Part shown: positions 1 through 5,790 of the stretch, piece after piece
Position numbering within the stretch: the first letter of the stretch is position 1
Layout of the letters: every line of letters begins with the position of its first letter
Assembly (NCBI GenBank): GCA_016868515.1
Contig: VGGM01000053.1
Span: 1 to 7,979 of the forward strand
DNA length: 7,979 nucleotides
From: Bacteroidota bacterium
GTDB taxonomy: Bacteria > Bacteroidota > Bacteroidia > Bacteroidales > VadinHA17
Direction: 5' to 3'
Program-made: the position numbers and the translations under genes
The notes under the pieces: model-generated
Databases searched by the model: none
Told to the model about the DNA's origin: nothing
What the model saw: the letters and a program-made list of their open reading frames with translations, nothing else

Positions 1-480
1 CGAGGTAAGCTGACTAAGCAGGTTGACCGACAAAATCATTCCTGGTTCAGAACCGGGGTTATAGTTAAGTTGCCCCAGAAGGGCCGGAATCCCTTCTGAT
101 TCCAATCTTCGGCCGGCCAGTGACAATTCGTGGGCAAGAGCTATCAATCCTCCGGTTATGTCGCAGTTTATGAATTCCACCATGGGTTCACCTGCAAGTG
201 ACTTTAAAACCTGGGGCGGGTGTACAACATCGGCAAGCTTTATTCTTGCCCCTGTTTGAATCAACTCCTTAAGGGGTATGTCAAGAAGCCATCCACTGCC
301 AAGAACAGTAATTACCTCAGGTTCTGTCTTTTTGACTGCATTTAATATGAACCTCTTTGTCCGTGTAAGATGATCCTTCCAGTTTTTATCCTCCCTTATA
401 TAGCGCAATGCTATTCCTTCCTGGTTGGAATAAAACCCCATTCTGTGGAGTACCTGCTTATCGGGTAGAATGCTGGTCAT
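1..480 (-). CDS. Methyltransferase-like protein of unknown function (C-terminus outside window)
   Basis: An open frame of 160 codons starts with ATG at 480-478 and runs off the left edge without a stop, so only the N-terminal part is present. I do not recognise a named family. Residues 56-70 (VITVLGSGWLLDIPL) look like motif I of a Rossmann-fold SAM-dependent methyltransferase. An acidic residue at D84 (IKLADV) sits where the second strand would end. FINCDITGG (103-111) could be motif III, and MILSVNLLSQL (148-158) resembles the motif IV strand, where many members read D-hydrophobic-N-L-L. The N-terminal 50 residues are helical and charged, with no signal peptide. The ATG directly follows the plsC stop codon in the same frame (TGA-ATG), with no clear Shine-Dalgarno, so it is very likely translated by coupling from plsC. 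That it is a gene is well supported by the continuous frame. The methyltransferase fold is inference from motif spacing, and the substrate is unknown. Confidence 0.75.
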   Translation of the reverse strand, partial: MTSILPDKQVLHRMGFYSNQEGIALRYIREDKNWKDHLTRTKRFILNAVKKTEPEVITVLGSGWLLDIPLKELIQTGARIKLADVVHPPQVLKSLAGEPMVEFINCDITGGLIALAHELSLAGRRLESEGIPALLGQLNYNPGSEPGMILSVNLLSQLTS

Positions 481-1218
481 TCAGCTGCTGGTTCTTAGTT
501 TCTCAAGTTCTTCCGAGATAAGATTACTGAACTTTTCGGCAAGCCCGGCTGCATCGCCTGTGCCAAATGCTCCAGGGAAAACCGGGTCGAGTATACTGAC
601 CCTGAGAATATGTCCGCTTCTGAATCTGTAACCGTGCTTGGGAAGCACGGCCCCTGTTCCGTCGATAACCACCGGCAGTATGGGCTTATCCGAATTCAGT
701 GCCAGATGGAAGGCGCCGAGTTTGAATGGCAACAGTTTCCGGCTTTGCGAACGGGTTCCTTCCGGAAACATCATTATTGAAGTGTTGCGGCTGAGTACCT
801 TAAGGGCCTTTTCATGCATCTGAATGGAACTATCCTTGTTGCCGCGCTGAATGCTTATGTAGCCGGCCATTCTCATACTCTGACCCAGAATGGGCACCCT
901 GAAGTTTTCAGCCTTTGAAATCCATCTGAAATCAGTCCTTATATTATTGAGCAGTATAATGTCAAGTACCGACTGGTGGTTGCAAATAATGACGTAAGCC
1001 TGGCCTTTTCTGATCTTCTCCGTTCCTTCAATTTTAAATTTCCACAGGGGTGTTGCTCTTGTAAGAGTCCTGCCCTGAAAAAGCAGGAACCGGTGAACAA
1101 GCTTCCCGTAGCGGTCGAAAGGGTAGCCGGCAAACCAGATAATGCACGTTACCGGAAACATCAGACCGAGAAACACAACAGTAAAAACCCATGTAAAAAC
1201 TGAACGAAAATTCTCCAT
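481..1218 (-). CDS. plsC: 1-acyl-sn-glycerol-3-phosphate acyltransferase
   Basis: Likely transfers an acyl group to the sn-2 position of lysophosphatidic acid to give phosphatidic acid, at the inner face of the cytoplasmic membrane. The 245-residue protein has a hydrophobic N-terminal segment (about 7-31). It carries the four acyltransferase blocks: NHQSVLD (80-86, the catalytic HX4D), YISIQRGN (120-127), FPEGTRS (151-157, the glycerol-phosphate-binding block) and LPVVIDG (181-187). The frame is open to an ATG at 1311, but that start would overlap lplA by 74 nt and add 31 residues unlike the family. ATG 1218 gives a normal length and a 19-nt gap after the lplA stop. No clear ribosome-binding site is visible. 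The gene follows lplA and is immediately followed by a methyltransferase-like gene. Related family members include lyso-ornithine-lipid acyltransferases, so the exact acceptor is not certain. Confidence 0.9.
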   Translation of the reverse strand: MENFRSVFTWVFTVVFLGLMFPVTCIIWFAGYPFDRYGKLVHRFLLFQGRTLTRATPLWKFKIEGTEKIRKGQAYVIICNHQSVLDIILLNNIRTDFRWISKAENFRVPILGQSMRMAGYISIQRGNKDSSIQMHEKALKVLSRNTSIMMFPEGTRSQSRKLLPFKLGAFHLALNSDKPILPVVIDGTGAVLPKHGYRFRSGHILRVSILDPVFPGAFGTGDAAGLAEKFSNLISEELEKLRTSS

Positions 1219-1237
1219 CCAACTGAAAATTTCGATA

Positions 1238-2188
1238 TCAGAAGAAATTGAGAGCCAGTTCACGCTCCTCTCCGGGAAAACCAGCCCGGAACATGGCCTC
1301 AATATCTTCAAAATAGTGCCTGAGTCCTCTCATTTCCCTGCCGGGCCCTTCAAGCAATGAACTTCCTGTAATCTGCGAACTGACTATCATGCCGTCCTTT
1401 ACGCTGATATCACAGCAATGTGTGCGGCCCCTGAAACCGAACTTGTTTATGAACCGGTAAGGCGGGCCATAAGCATAATTCCACTCCCATGTATGATATT
1501 TTGCATCAGCCAGATTCCTAATAGCCACATCCTCCCCTGGCGATGGCCAGTAAACTGATGTACCCTGAAGCTGACCGGCAACAAAGGAAAAGAGTCTGTC
1601 CTTCAGTTCGGCTGCTGATCCAATGTCGGGAAGCATGTTGCACAGGTTGGTCACTGTGGTCCTGTTTGAGGCTACAGCCCTGCTTATGTACTTGCCTTCA
1701 CCTGAAAGAAGTGACTCACGCAGGTCAGTTAATGAGGTACTGAATAACAGAGTGCCATGGTGCAACACCCTGTTCTTGAAAACATGTTCAGCATTGCCGG
1801 AAATCTTCAGCCCGCCGGTTCGTATGTCATTTTTTCCCTCCAGCCGCGCATCAACATGAAGGGAATTCAAAAAAAGCGTGATAGGCTCTGTATGCTTGCG
1901 AAAGTTAACCTGCGAACCCGACTCACCGGTCGATATGAAGGTAAAATTTACATTGCCATGGTCGTGATATACTGTACCACCGCCGGTTATACGCCTTATT
2001 ACCGGCAGACCACGCTCAACTACAAAACTGCTGTTTACCTCCTCATTGGCTATCTGGTGCTTTCCGATAATAACCGAAGGATCATTAATTCCGGTTATGA
2101 AATAGTCTTCATTGCCAGTGCGGAAAAAATACTCTTCAAGGGCAAGGTTGTAAAAGGGGTCGGTGGTACCAAGATTTATGAAGCGCAT
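1238..2188 (-). CDS. lplA: Lipoate-protein ligase A
   Basis: Activates lipoate with ATP to lipoyl-AMP and attaches it to the lysine of lipoyl domains (2-oxoacid dehydrogenase E2 subunits, glycine cleavage H protein) in the cytosol. The 316-residue protein shows the family landmarks. These are RRITGGGTVYHDHGN (65-79, lipoate/adenylate-binding loop), KISGNA (128-133) with the catalytic Lys128, HHGTLLF (143-149), and KYHTWEWNYAYGPPYRF (230-246) leading into the small C-terminal accessory domain. The length is a little under E. coli LplA (338), and the C-terminal domain appears present. The start at 2188 gives MRFINLGTTDPFYNLALEEYFF, the normal family N-terminus. The gene lies 33 nt after the PAP2 stop and 19 nt before plsC. 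The two-domain layout favours a ligase over the single-domain octanoyltransferases LipB and LipM, though substrate choice cannot be proven from sequence. Confidence 0.92.
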   Translation of the reverse strand: MRFINLGTTDPFYNLALEEYFFRTGNEDYFITGINDPSVIIGKHQIANEEVNSSFVVERGLPVIRRITGGGTVYHDHGNVNFTFISTGESGSQVNFRKHTEPITLFLNSLHVDARLEGKNDIRTGGLKISGNAEHVFKNRVLHHGTLLFSTSLTDLRESLLSGEGKYISRAVASNRTTVTNLCNMLPDIGSAAELKDRLFSFVAGQLQGTSVYWPSPGEDVAIRNLADAKYHTWEWNYAYGPPYRFINKFGFRGRTHCCDISVKDGMIVSSQITGSSLLEGPGREMRGLRHYFEDIEAMFRAGFPGEERELALNFF

Positions 2189-2190
2189 AA

Positions 2191-2224
2191 GTGGGTGGGT
2201 TGCTGGTTAATGGTTGATGGTTTA
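2191..2224 (-). repeat. Degenerate heptanucleotide tandem repeat, copy A
   Basis: Read on the minus strand, the stretch consists of consecutive 7-base units AACCATC, AACCATT, AACCAGC and AACCCAC, consensus AACCANC. It covers the PAP2 stop codon and the PAP2-lplA gap. The + strand pieces GGTTGCTGGTT and GTTGATG (2198-2219) recur in copy B. Confidence 0.65.
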
Positions 2225-2860
2225 CTCCCTTCGGTTGTGAGCTCGCCCGGTAAACCGGGCCCGGTTCTGGTTGCTGGTTGCCCGTTGATGACTGAACCAT
2301 GGCATGATATTAAGAAGGTGGCGGTCGGTATATGACCAGGTCCTGTAGAAAATCCAACCGATAATGATACCCAGAAGTGCCCCTCCAAGAATGTCACCAG
2401 GATAATGGACTCCGAGATAAATACGTGAATATGAGACCACTGAAGCCCAGATCAGTATTGAAACTGTATACCATTCCTTCCTCACGATCAGAAGCGAGAA
2501 GACAGCTATATTGAACGAGTTGGCTGCATGCGATGAAACGAACCCGTACATCCCTCCGCATTTTCCCTTCACCATATGTACCAGTCCCTTCAGTTCCGGT
2601 TCCTTGCAAGGTCTGAGCCTTTCAAAAACTTCTTTGAAGGCATGCACCGATAACTGGTCGCTTACCGTAATGGCCGCAACGGCAAACAGAAAGACAACCA
2701 AAGCCTTCCGCTTCTGTTTGCGGATAAAGAGATAGAGCATGAAAAGATAAAGGGGAGCCCAGGTTAACTTTGCACTTATAGTGTACATTATTCCATCCCA
2801 AAAAGGCGAATGAAGTGAGTTGAGGAACAGGAAAAGGTCTCTGTCTAATTGCTCAATCAT
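2222..2860 (-). CDS. PAP2-family membrane phosphatase
   Basis: A 212-residue integral membrane phosphatase of the PAP2/PgpB superfamily, which removes phosphate from lipid (pyro)phosphates such as undecaprenyl-PP, phosphatidylglycerol-phosphate, phosphatidate or lipid A. The three signature blocks are in order: KEVFERLRP (76-84), VSSH (108-111, the second glycine-containing block here SSH rather than the common SGH, with His111 as acid/base) and SRIYLGVHYPGD (145-156, nucleophile His152 and Asp156). Hydrophobic segments lie at about 34-46, 53-67, 115-126, 131-143 and 157-171, with the active site facing the periplasm as known for the family. The start at 2860 leaves an 11-nt gap after obgE. 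Oddity: residues from about 190 to the end are a short Arg/Asn/Gln-rich tail encoded by heptanucleotide repeats and a palindrome (2245-2290), and it does not look like conserved protein. The neighbouring plsC suggests lipid metabolism, but the substrate is open. Confidence 0.88.
   Translation of the reverse strand: MIEQLDRDLFLFLNSLHSPFWDGIMYTISAKLTWAPLYLFMLYLFIRKQKRKALVVFLFAVAAITVSDQLSVHAFKEVFERLRPCKEPELKGLVHMVKGKCGGMYGFVSSHAANSFNIAVFSLLIVRKEWYTVSILIWASVVSYSRIYLGVHYPGDILGGALLGIIIGWIFYRTWSYTDRHLLNIMPWFSHQRATSNQNRARFTGRAHNRRE
2245..2266. repeat. Compound palindrome in the PAP2 gene tail
   Basis: GCCCGG (2245-2250) and CCGGGC (2255-2260) form a 6-bp stem around TAAA. Overlapping it, AACCGGGCCCGGTT (2253-2266) is a perfect 14-bp palindrome. 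Both are inside the last codons of the PAP2 phosphatase gene, between the two heptanucleotide clusters. Attenuation of downstream lplA-plsC transcription, or a small repeat insertion, are both possible. Confidence 0.6.
2263..2290 (-). repeat. Degenerate heptanucleotide tandem repeat, copy B
   Basis: On the minus strand the 7-base units CAACGGG, CAACCAG, CAACCAG and AACCGG lie within the last codons of the PAP2 gene. Bases 2269-2290 match 2198-2219 of copy A at 18 of 22 positions, the four differences lying together in the middle. The two copies flank the palindrome at 2245-2266. Confidence 0.6.
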
Positions 2861-2871
2861 ATCAGTAGTCT

Positions 2872-3867
2872 TTAGTTTCCCGATGTGAGTGCCTTCCAGA
2901 GCACATCCTTCAGTTTGTCAATACCCATTCCTGTAACCGATGAAATAAAAACCACGGGAACGGGAGGCAGTAGCCTGCGTACCTCCGTAATTATCTCAGC
3001 ATCGGCCAGGTCGCATTTCGTTATGGCAAGTACTCTTCTTTTGTCAAGCAGTTCAGGGTTATACATCCTCAACTCGTTCACCAGTATCTCATATTCCTTG
3101 TTTATATCTGAAGTATCTACCGGTATCATGAAAAGAAGTATGGAATTCCTCTCTATGTGCCTGAGGAATCTGTGTCCCAGCCCTCTCCCTTCATGCGCAC
3201 CTTCAATGATCCCTGGAATATCGGCCATTACGAACGATTTGTCATCGCGGTAGCCGACAATCCCCAGGTTTGGAACCAACGTGGTAAACGGGTAGTCGGC
3301 TATCTTCGGCTTTGCTGCCGAGATTACTGAGAGAAGTGTTGATTTGCCGGCATTTGGAAACCCTACAAGGCCTACATCGGCAAGTACCTTAAGCTCAAGC
3401 ACAAACCAGTCCTCCAAACCCTTTTCTCCGGGCTGGGCATACCTGGGAGTCTGGTTTGTAGGCGACTTGAAATGATCGTTACCCAGTCCACCCCTGCCGC
3501 CCTTCGCCAATGTCTTCTCTTCTCCGCTGGCTGTTATCTCAAACAGCGCTTCCCCGGTCCCGGCATGCTTTGCAACAGTACCCAGCGGAACCTCAATGTA
3601 GGCATCCTTTCCGTCGGCCCCTGTCTTCAGTGCACCTCTGCCAGGTTCACCATGTCCGGCAAAAATATGCCGTGCGTATTTAAGATGTATCAGTGTCCAG
3701 AGCTGATCATTGCCACGCATTATAACGTGTCCTCCCCTGCCTCCGTCACCTCCGTCAGGCCCTCCTTTGGGAATGAACTTCTCCCTTCTGAAATGGGCTG
3801 ACCCGCTGCCGCCGTTTCCCGAACGGCAGAAAATCTTTACATAATCGACAAAATTTGATCCCGACAT
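2872..3867 (-). CDS. obgE: Obg-family ribosome-assembly GTPase
   Basis: A conserved GTPase that associates with the large ribosomal subunit, acts in late 50S assembly and responds to guanine nucleotides including (p)ppGpp. In the 331-residue protein, residues 1-160 are the glycine-rich Obg fold (for example [14 protein letters not shown] at 35-48). The G domain follows: G1 GFPNAGKS (169-176), G2 in DYPFTT (191-196), G3 DIPG (216-219), G4 TKCD (283-286) and G5 SSV (309-311). The protein stops just after the G domain, so the C-terminal OCT domain of the Bacillus-type protein is absent, as in many Bacteroidota and in the E. coli type, which has an acidic tail instead. The start ATG at 3867 gives the standard [14 protein letters not shown]-terminus. 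It lies 42 nt after adk and 11 nt before the PAP2 gene. The identification is certain at family level. Confidence 0.97.
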   Translation of the reverse strand: MSGSNFVDYVKIFCRSGNGGSGSAHFRREKFIPKGGPDGGDGGRGGHVIMRGNDQLWTLIHLKYARHIFAGHGEPGRGALKTGADGKDAYIEVPLGTVAKHAGTGEALFEITASGEEKTLAKGGRGGLGNDHFKSPTNQTPRYAQPGEKGLEDWFVLELKVLADVGLVGFPNAGKSTLLSVISAAKPKIADYPFTTLVPNLGIVGYRDDKSFVMADIPGIIEGAHEGRGLGHRFLRHIERNSILLFMIPVDTSDINKEYEILVNELRMYNPELLDKRRVLAITKCDLADAEIITEVRRLLPPVPVVFISSVTGMGIDKLKDVLWKALTSGN

Positions 3868-3909
3868 GCGGTACTTGAATAAGAGATTTATAAATGCAGG
3901 AGGTACTTA

Positions 3910-4482
3910 TCAGTTCGTTTCCACTACCATGCAGAGTCTTTCGAAGATATCCTCCACGCTACCCATGCCGTTAACCGGCCTGTAGATACCTCTCTTCCGG
4001 AAGTGATCGGCAAGGGGTTCAGTCTTGCTACGGTAAACTTCAATCCTGTTCTCAATTACTTTTATATCCTGATCATCGGGCCTGCCCGAGACGGCTCCTC
4101 TCCCCATCAGTCTCCTCACCAGTTCATCATGGTCAACATCGAGGGCAAGCATCGCACTGATCTTCATTCCTCGTCTCCCAAGCATTTCCTCAAGGGCTAC
4201 AGCCTGCTCGACAGTTCTGGGAAACCCGTCGTAAAGGAATCCCGACTTCATCTTTTCCGAATCTATTTTATGGGCAATCATCTCAATTACAACTGAATCG
4301 GGAACCAGTTCCCCCTTTTCCATCAGTCCCTTTACCCTTTTACCAAGCTCCGACCCTGAGATAATCTCTGCCCTGAGCATGTCACCGGTGCTGAGATGAA
4401 GCAGGTTAAATTTTTCTGCAAGATGAACCGACTGAGTACCTTTCCCCGATCCGGGAGGACCAAAAATCAGAAAATTAAGCAT
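3910..4482 (-). CDS. adk: Adenylate kinase (short type)
   Basis: Catalyses ATP + AMP = 2 ADP in the cytosol, setting the adenylate energy balance and supplying ADP from AMP made by synthesis or salvage. The 190-residue protein has the P-loop GPPGSGKGT (8-16), the AMP-site stretch HLSTGDMLRAEI (29-40), DGFPRT (85-90), and the LID start RGAVSGRPDD (128-137) with the conserved Arg and Asp-Asp, followed by IENRIEVYRSKTEPL. The LID is short and has no zinc-binding cysteines, which is the compact form compared with the roughly 215-residue long type of E. coli. The start MLNFLIFGPPGSGKGT is the normal family beginning. It lies 28 nt after hpt and 42 nt before obgE and is very likely cotranscribed with both. 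Confidence 0.96.
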   Translation of the reverse strand: MLNFLIFGPPGSGKGTQSVHLAEKFNLLHLSTGDMLRAEIISGSELGKRVKGLMEKGELVPDSVVIEMIAHKIDSEKMKSGFLYDGFPRTVEQAVALEEMLGRRGMKISAMLALDVDHDELVRRLMGRGAVSGRPDDQDIKVIENRIEVYRSKTEPLADHFRKRGIYRPVNGMGSVEDIFERLCMVVETN

Positions 4483-4510
4483 AGTGTAAATACTTTAATG
4501 AATAGTCTTA

Positions 4511-5050
4511 TCAGTTTACAATTGTGTAGATTGCGGGTATATTCCTTCCGAAACCGTCATAATCCAGTCCATAGCCCACAACAAAATCGTTGGGAATTTC
4601 AAATCCCACATAATCGGGAATAGTACTTTTTTTATATGCCCCGGGTTTGAAAAGCAGTGTGGCAACTTTTATCTTCCTGGCTTTCCTTACCTGAAGTCCC
4701 CCAACAACAAGTTCGAGGGTGTTGCCCGTATCAACTATATCTTCAACTACAACAACGCACTTGTCCTGTACAACCTCGTTCCAGCCTATAAGGTCCCTGA
4801 TGGCACCTGATGAAGAAGTGCCCTCATACGAAGCAAGCTTCAGAAATGAAATGCGGGCATTCAGGTTTATTCTTCTTATTAGATCAGCCGCAAAAAGGAA
4901 AGAACCATTCAGTATACCGATAAAAACCACTTCATCCTCTCCGGCCAGATCTCTGTTAATGGTATCGGCAAGCCTTTCAACAGCCTTCTCAATCTCATGC
5001 TCATCGATGTATTTCCTGAAACTTCTGCCGTTAAGCCTGATCTCATCCAT
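4511..5050 (-). CDS. hpt: Hypoxanthine phosphoribosyltransferase
   Basis: Joins hypoxanthine (and often guanine) to PRPP to make IMP or GMP, a purine-salvage reaction in the cytosol. The 179-residue protein contains GILNGSFLF (45-53, the pyrophosphate-binding loop region), the PRPP-binding signature VVVVEDIVDTGNT (99-111) with the paired Glu-Asp and the Asp-Thr-Gly core, Lys135 in LLFKPGAYK that contacts the purine, and GYGLDYDGFGRN (159-170) with the metal/base-binding Asp residues. The length and the start at 5050 fit the family. It is the first gene of the minus-strand operon, read divergently from purE across an 89-bp gap that holds a TAAATTTG element 29 nt upstream of the start. A xanthine- or guanine-preferring relative is the main alternative, but the sequence fits Hpt. 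Confidence 0.94.
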   Translation of the reverse strand: MDEIRLNGRSFRKYIDEHEIEKAVERLADTINRDLAGEDEVVFIGILNGSFLFAADLIRRINLNARISFLKLASYEGTSSSGAIRDLIGWNEVVQDKCVVVVEDIVDTGNTLELVVGGLQVRKARKIKVATLLFKPGAYKKSTIPDYVGFEIPNDFVVGYGLDYDGFGRNIPAIYTIVN

Positions 5051-5075
5051 TAGCGCAAATATTGCCTGTTAAAAC

Positions 5076-5108
5076 TGTGCAAATTTATATAATAAATACC
5101 TATTTTTG
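5076..5108 (+). promoter_or_regulatory. Putative Bacteroidota-type promoter for purE
   Basis: TATTTTTG at 5101-5108 matches the -7 consensus TANNTTTG exactly. TGTG at 5076-5079, one mismatch from the TTTG -33 box, lies 21 nt upstream, within the usual 17-23 nt spacing. The transcript would begin around 5115, leaving a leader of about 25 nt before the purE ATG. The -33 box overlaps the region of the opposing hpt -7 element, so the two polymerases would compete. Confidence 0.5.
5080..5087 (-). promoter_or_regulatory. Putative -7 element for the hpt operon
   Basis: On the minus strand the bases read TAAATTTG, an exact match to the Bacteroidota -7 consensus TANNTTTG recognised by the primary sigma factor of that phylum. 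It would place the transcript start roughly 20-25 nt before the hpt ATG. No good TTTG -33 box is visible at the expected distance, which lowers confidence. Confidence 0.45.
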
Positions 5109-5139
5109 TGACTCGGTAACTTTTAATTCCGTCAATGAA

Positions 5140-5646
5140 ATGGAACCAAGGGTAAGCATCATCATGGGCAGCACCTCCGACTACAAGATAATGGAGGCGA
5201 CAGCAAAAACACTCAACGATTTCAAAATACCGTTCGAAATCAATGCACTTTCGGCACACCGGACTCCCGAAAAAGCTGAAGAGTTTGCACGTAATGCTGC
5301 CGGCAGGGGTATAAAGGTTATAATAGCTGCTGCCGGAATGGCTGCTCACCTACCCGGAGTGGTTGCTGCATTTACCACGATACCGGTGATAGGCGTACCC
5401 ATTAATGCTTCATTCGACGGGCTCGATTCTGTCTTATCAATTCTCCAGATGCCTCCGGGAGTACCTGTAGCCACTGTGGCAGTTAACGGAGCGCAGAACG
5501 CTGCGATACTGGCGGCCCAGATAATTGCATCCGGCGACCCCGAAGTGGCCGGAAAAGTGAAAGAGTTCAAGGAGAATCTCAAGATAAAAATCATTCAGGC
5601 CAACGAAGAGCTTAAGCAGGTCAGATTCGAGTATAAAACGAATTAG
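5140..5646 (+). CDS. purE: N5-carboxyaminoimidazole ribonucleotide mutase (PurE class I)
   Basis: Rearranges N5-CAIR to CAIR in de novo purine synthesis, working after PurK. The 168-residue protein has GSTSDYKIM (10-18, the substrate phosphate/Asp motif), SAHRTP (38-43) with the catalytic His40, AAAGMAAHLPGVVA (63-76), PVIGVPI (82-88) and LDSVLSILQMPPGVPVATVA (95-114). This pattern is that of class I PurE rather than the carboxylating class II animal-type enzyme. The frame is open back to ATG 5062, but those 26 extra residues fall within the promoter and are unlike the family. ATG 5140 gives MEPRVSIIMGSTSD and a normal length. An out-of-frame ATG at 5135 is not used. No purK is in the window. 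It is divergent from hpt and followed by a hairpin at 5662-5693. Confidence 0.96.
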   Translation: MEPRVSIIMGSTSDYKIMEATAKTLNDFKIPFEINALSAHRTPEKAEEFARNAAGRGIKVIIAAAGMAAHLPGVVAAFTTIPVIGVPINASFDGLDSVLSILQMPPGVPVATVAVNGAQNAAILAAQIIASGDPEVAGKVKEFKENLKIKIIQANEELKQVRFEYKTN

Positions 5647-5661
5647 AAAGGCAGCAGCCAG

Positions 5662-5693
5662 CCGGTGAATACAGCTTCACCCGAAGCCACCGG
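5662..5693 (+). terminator. Bulged hairpin after purE, possible terminator
   Basis: CCGGTG (5662-5667) pairs with CACCGG (5688-5693), and inside it GCTTC (5674-5678) pairs with GAAGC (5683-5687) around the loop ACCC. The six bases AATACA form a bulge on the 5' side. It begins 15 nt after the purE stop. No run of T follows (TAATTTGTCC), so it may be a weak terminator or an mRNA-end stabilising stem. The rest of the gap to 5790 shows no convincing promoter: TAGTTTAG and TAACTTGT are only near matches to TANNTTTG. Confidence 0.45.
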
Positions 5694-5790
5694 TAATTTG
5701 TCCTTCGTTAGTTTAGCATGCTGAAAAAAAGAGACCTGCGAGCCTCCGGTTATTCGTTTATTTCCTAACTTGTGGGAAATATGTTTCGCA

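Noticed and set aside
1219..1311. An upstream ATG extending plsC by 31 residues
   Set aside because: It would overlap lplA by 74 nt, and the added residues do not resemble the family. ATG 1218 gives the expected N-terminus.
1757..2335. A 192-codon plus-strand open frame opposite lplA and the end of the PAP2 gene
   Set aside because: It lies antisense to well-supported genes, has no recognisable motif, and its composition is explained by the opposite strand's codons.
2176..2397. A 73-codon minus-strand frame over the PAP2-lplA junction
   Set aside because: It is another frame of the PAP2 3' end and repeat region, and no domain is visible. The PAP2 catalytic motifs fix the true frame.
3868..3909. 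Direct repeat of AAGTACC (minus strand) at both ends of the adk-obgE gap, considered as an operator or insertion-site duplication
   Set aside because: Seven bases over such a short gap can arise by chance, and no element lies between the copies.
5062..5139. An upstream ATG extending purE by 26 residues
   Set aside because: The added stretch covers the likely promoter and has no PurE character. ATG 5140 fits the family length.
5694..5790. Near matches to TANNTTTG (TAGTTTAG, TAACTTGT) as a promoter for the outer-membrane pair
   Set aside because: Each has mismatches at key positions and no paired -33 box, so a promoter cannot be assigned.
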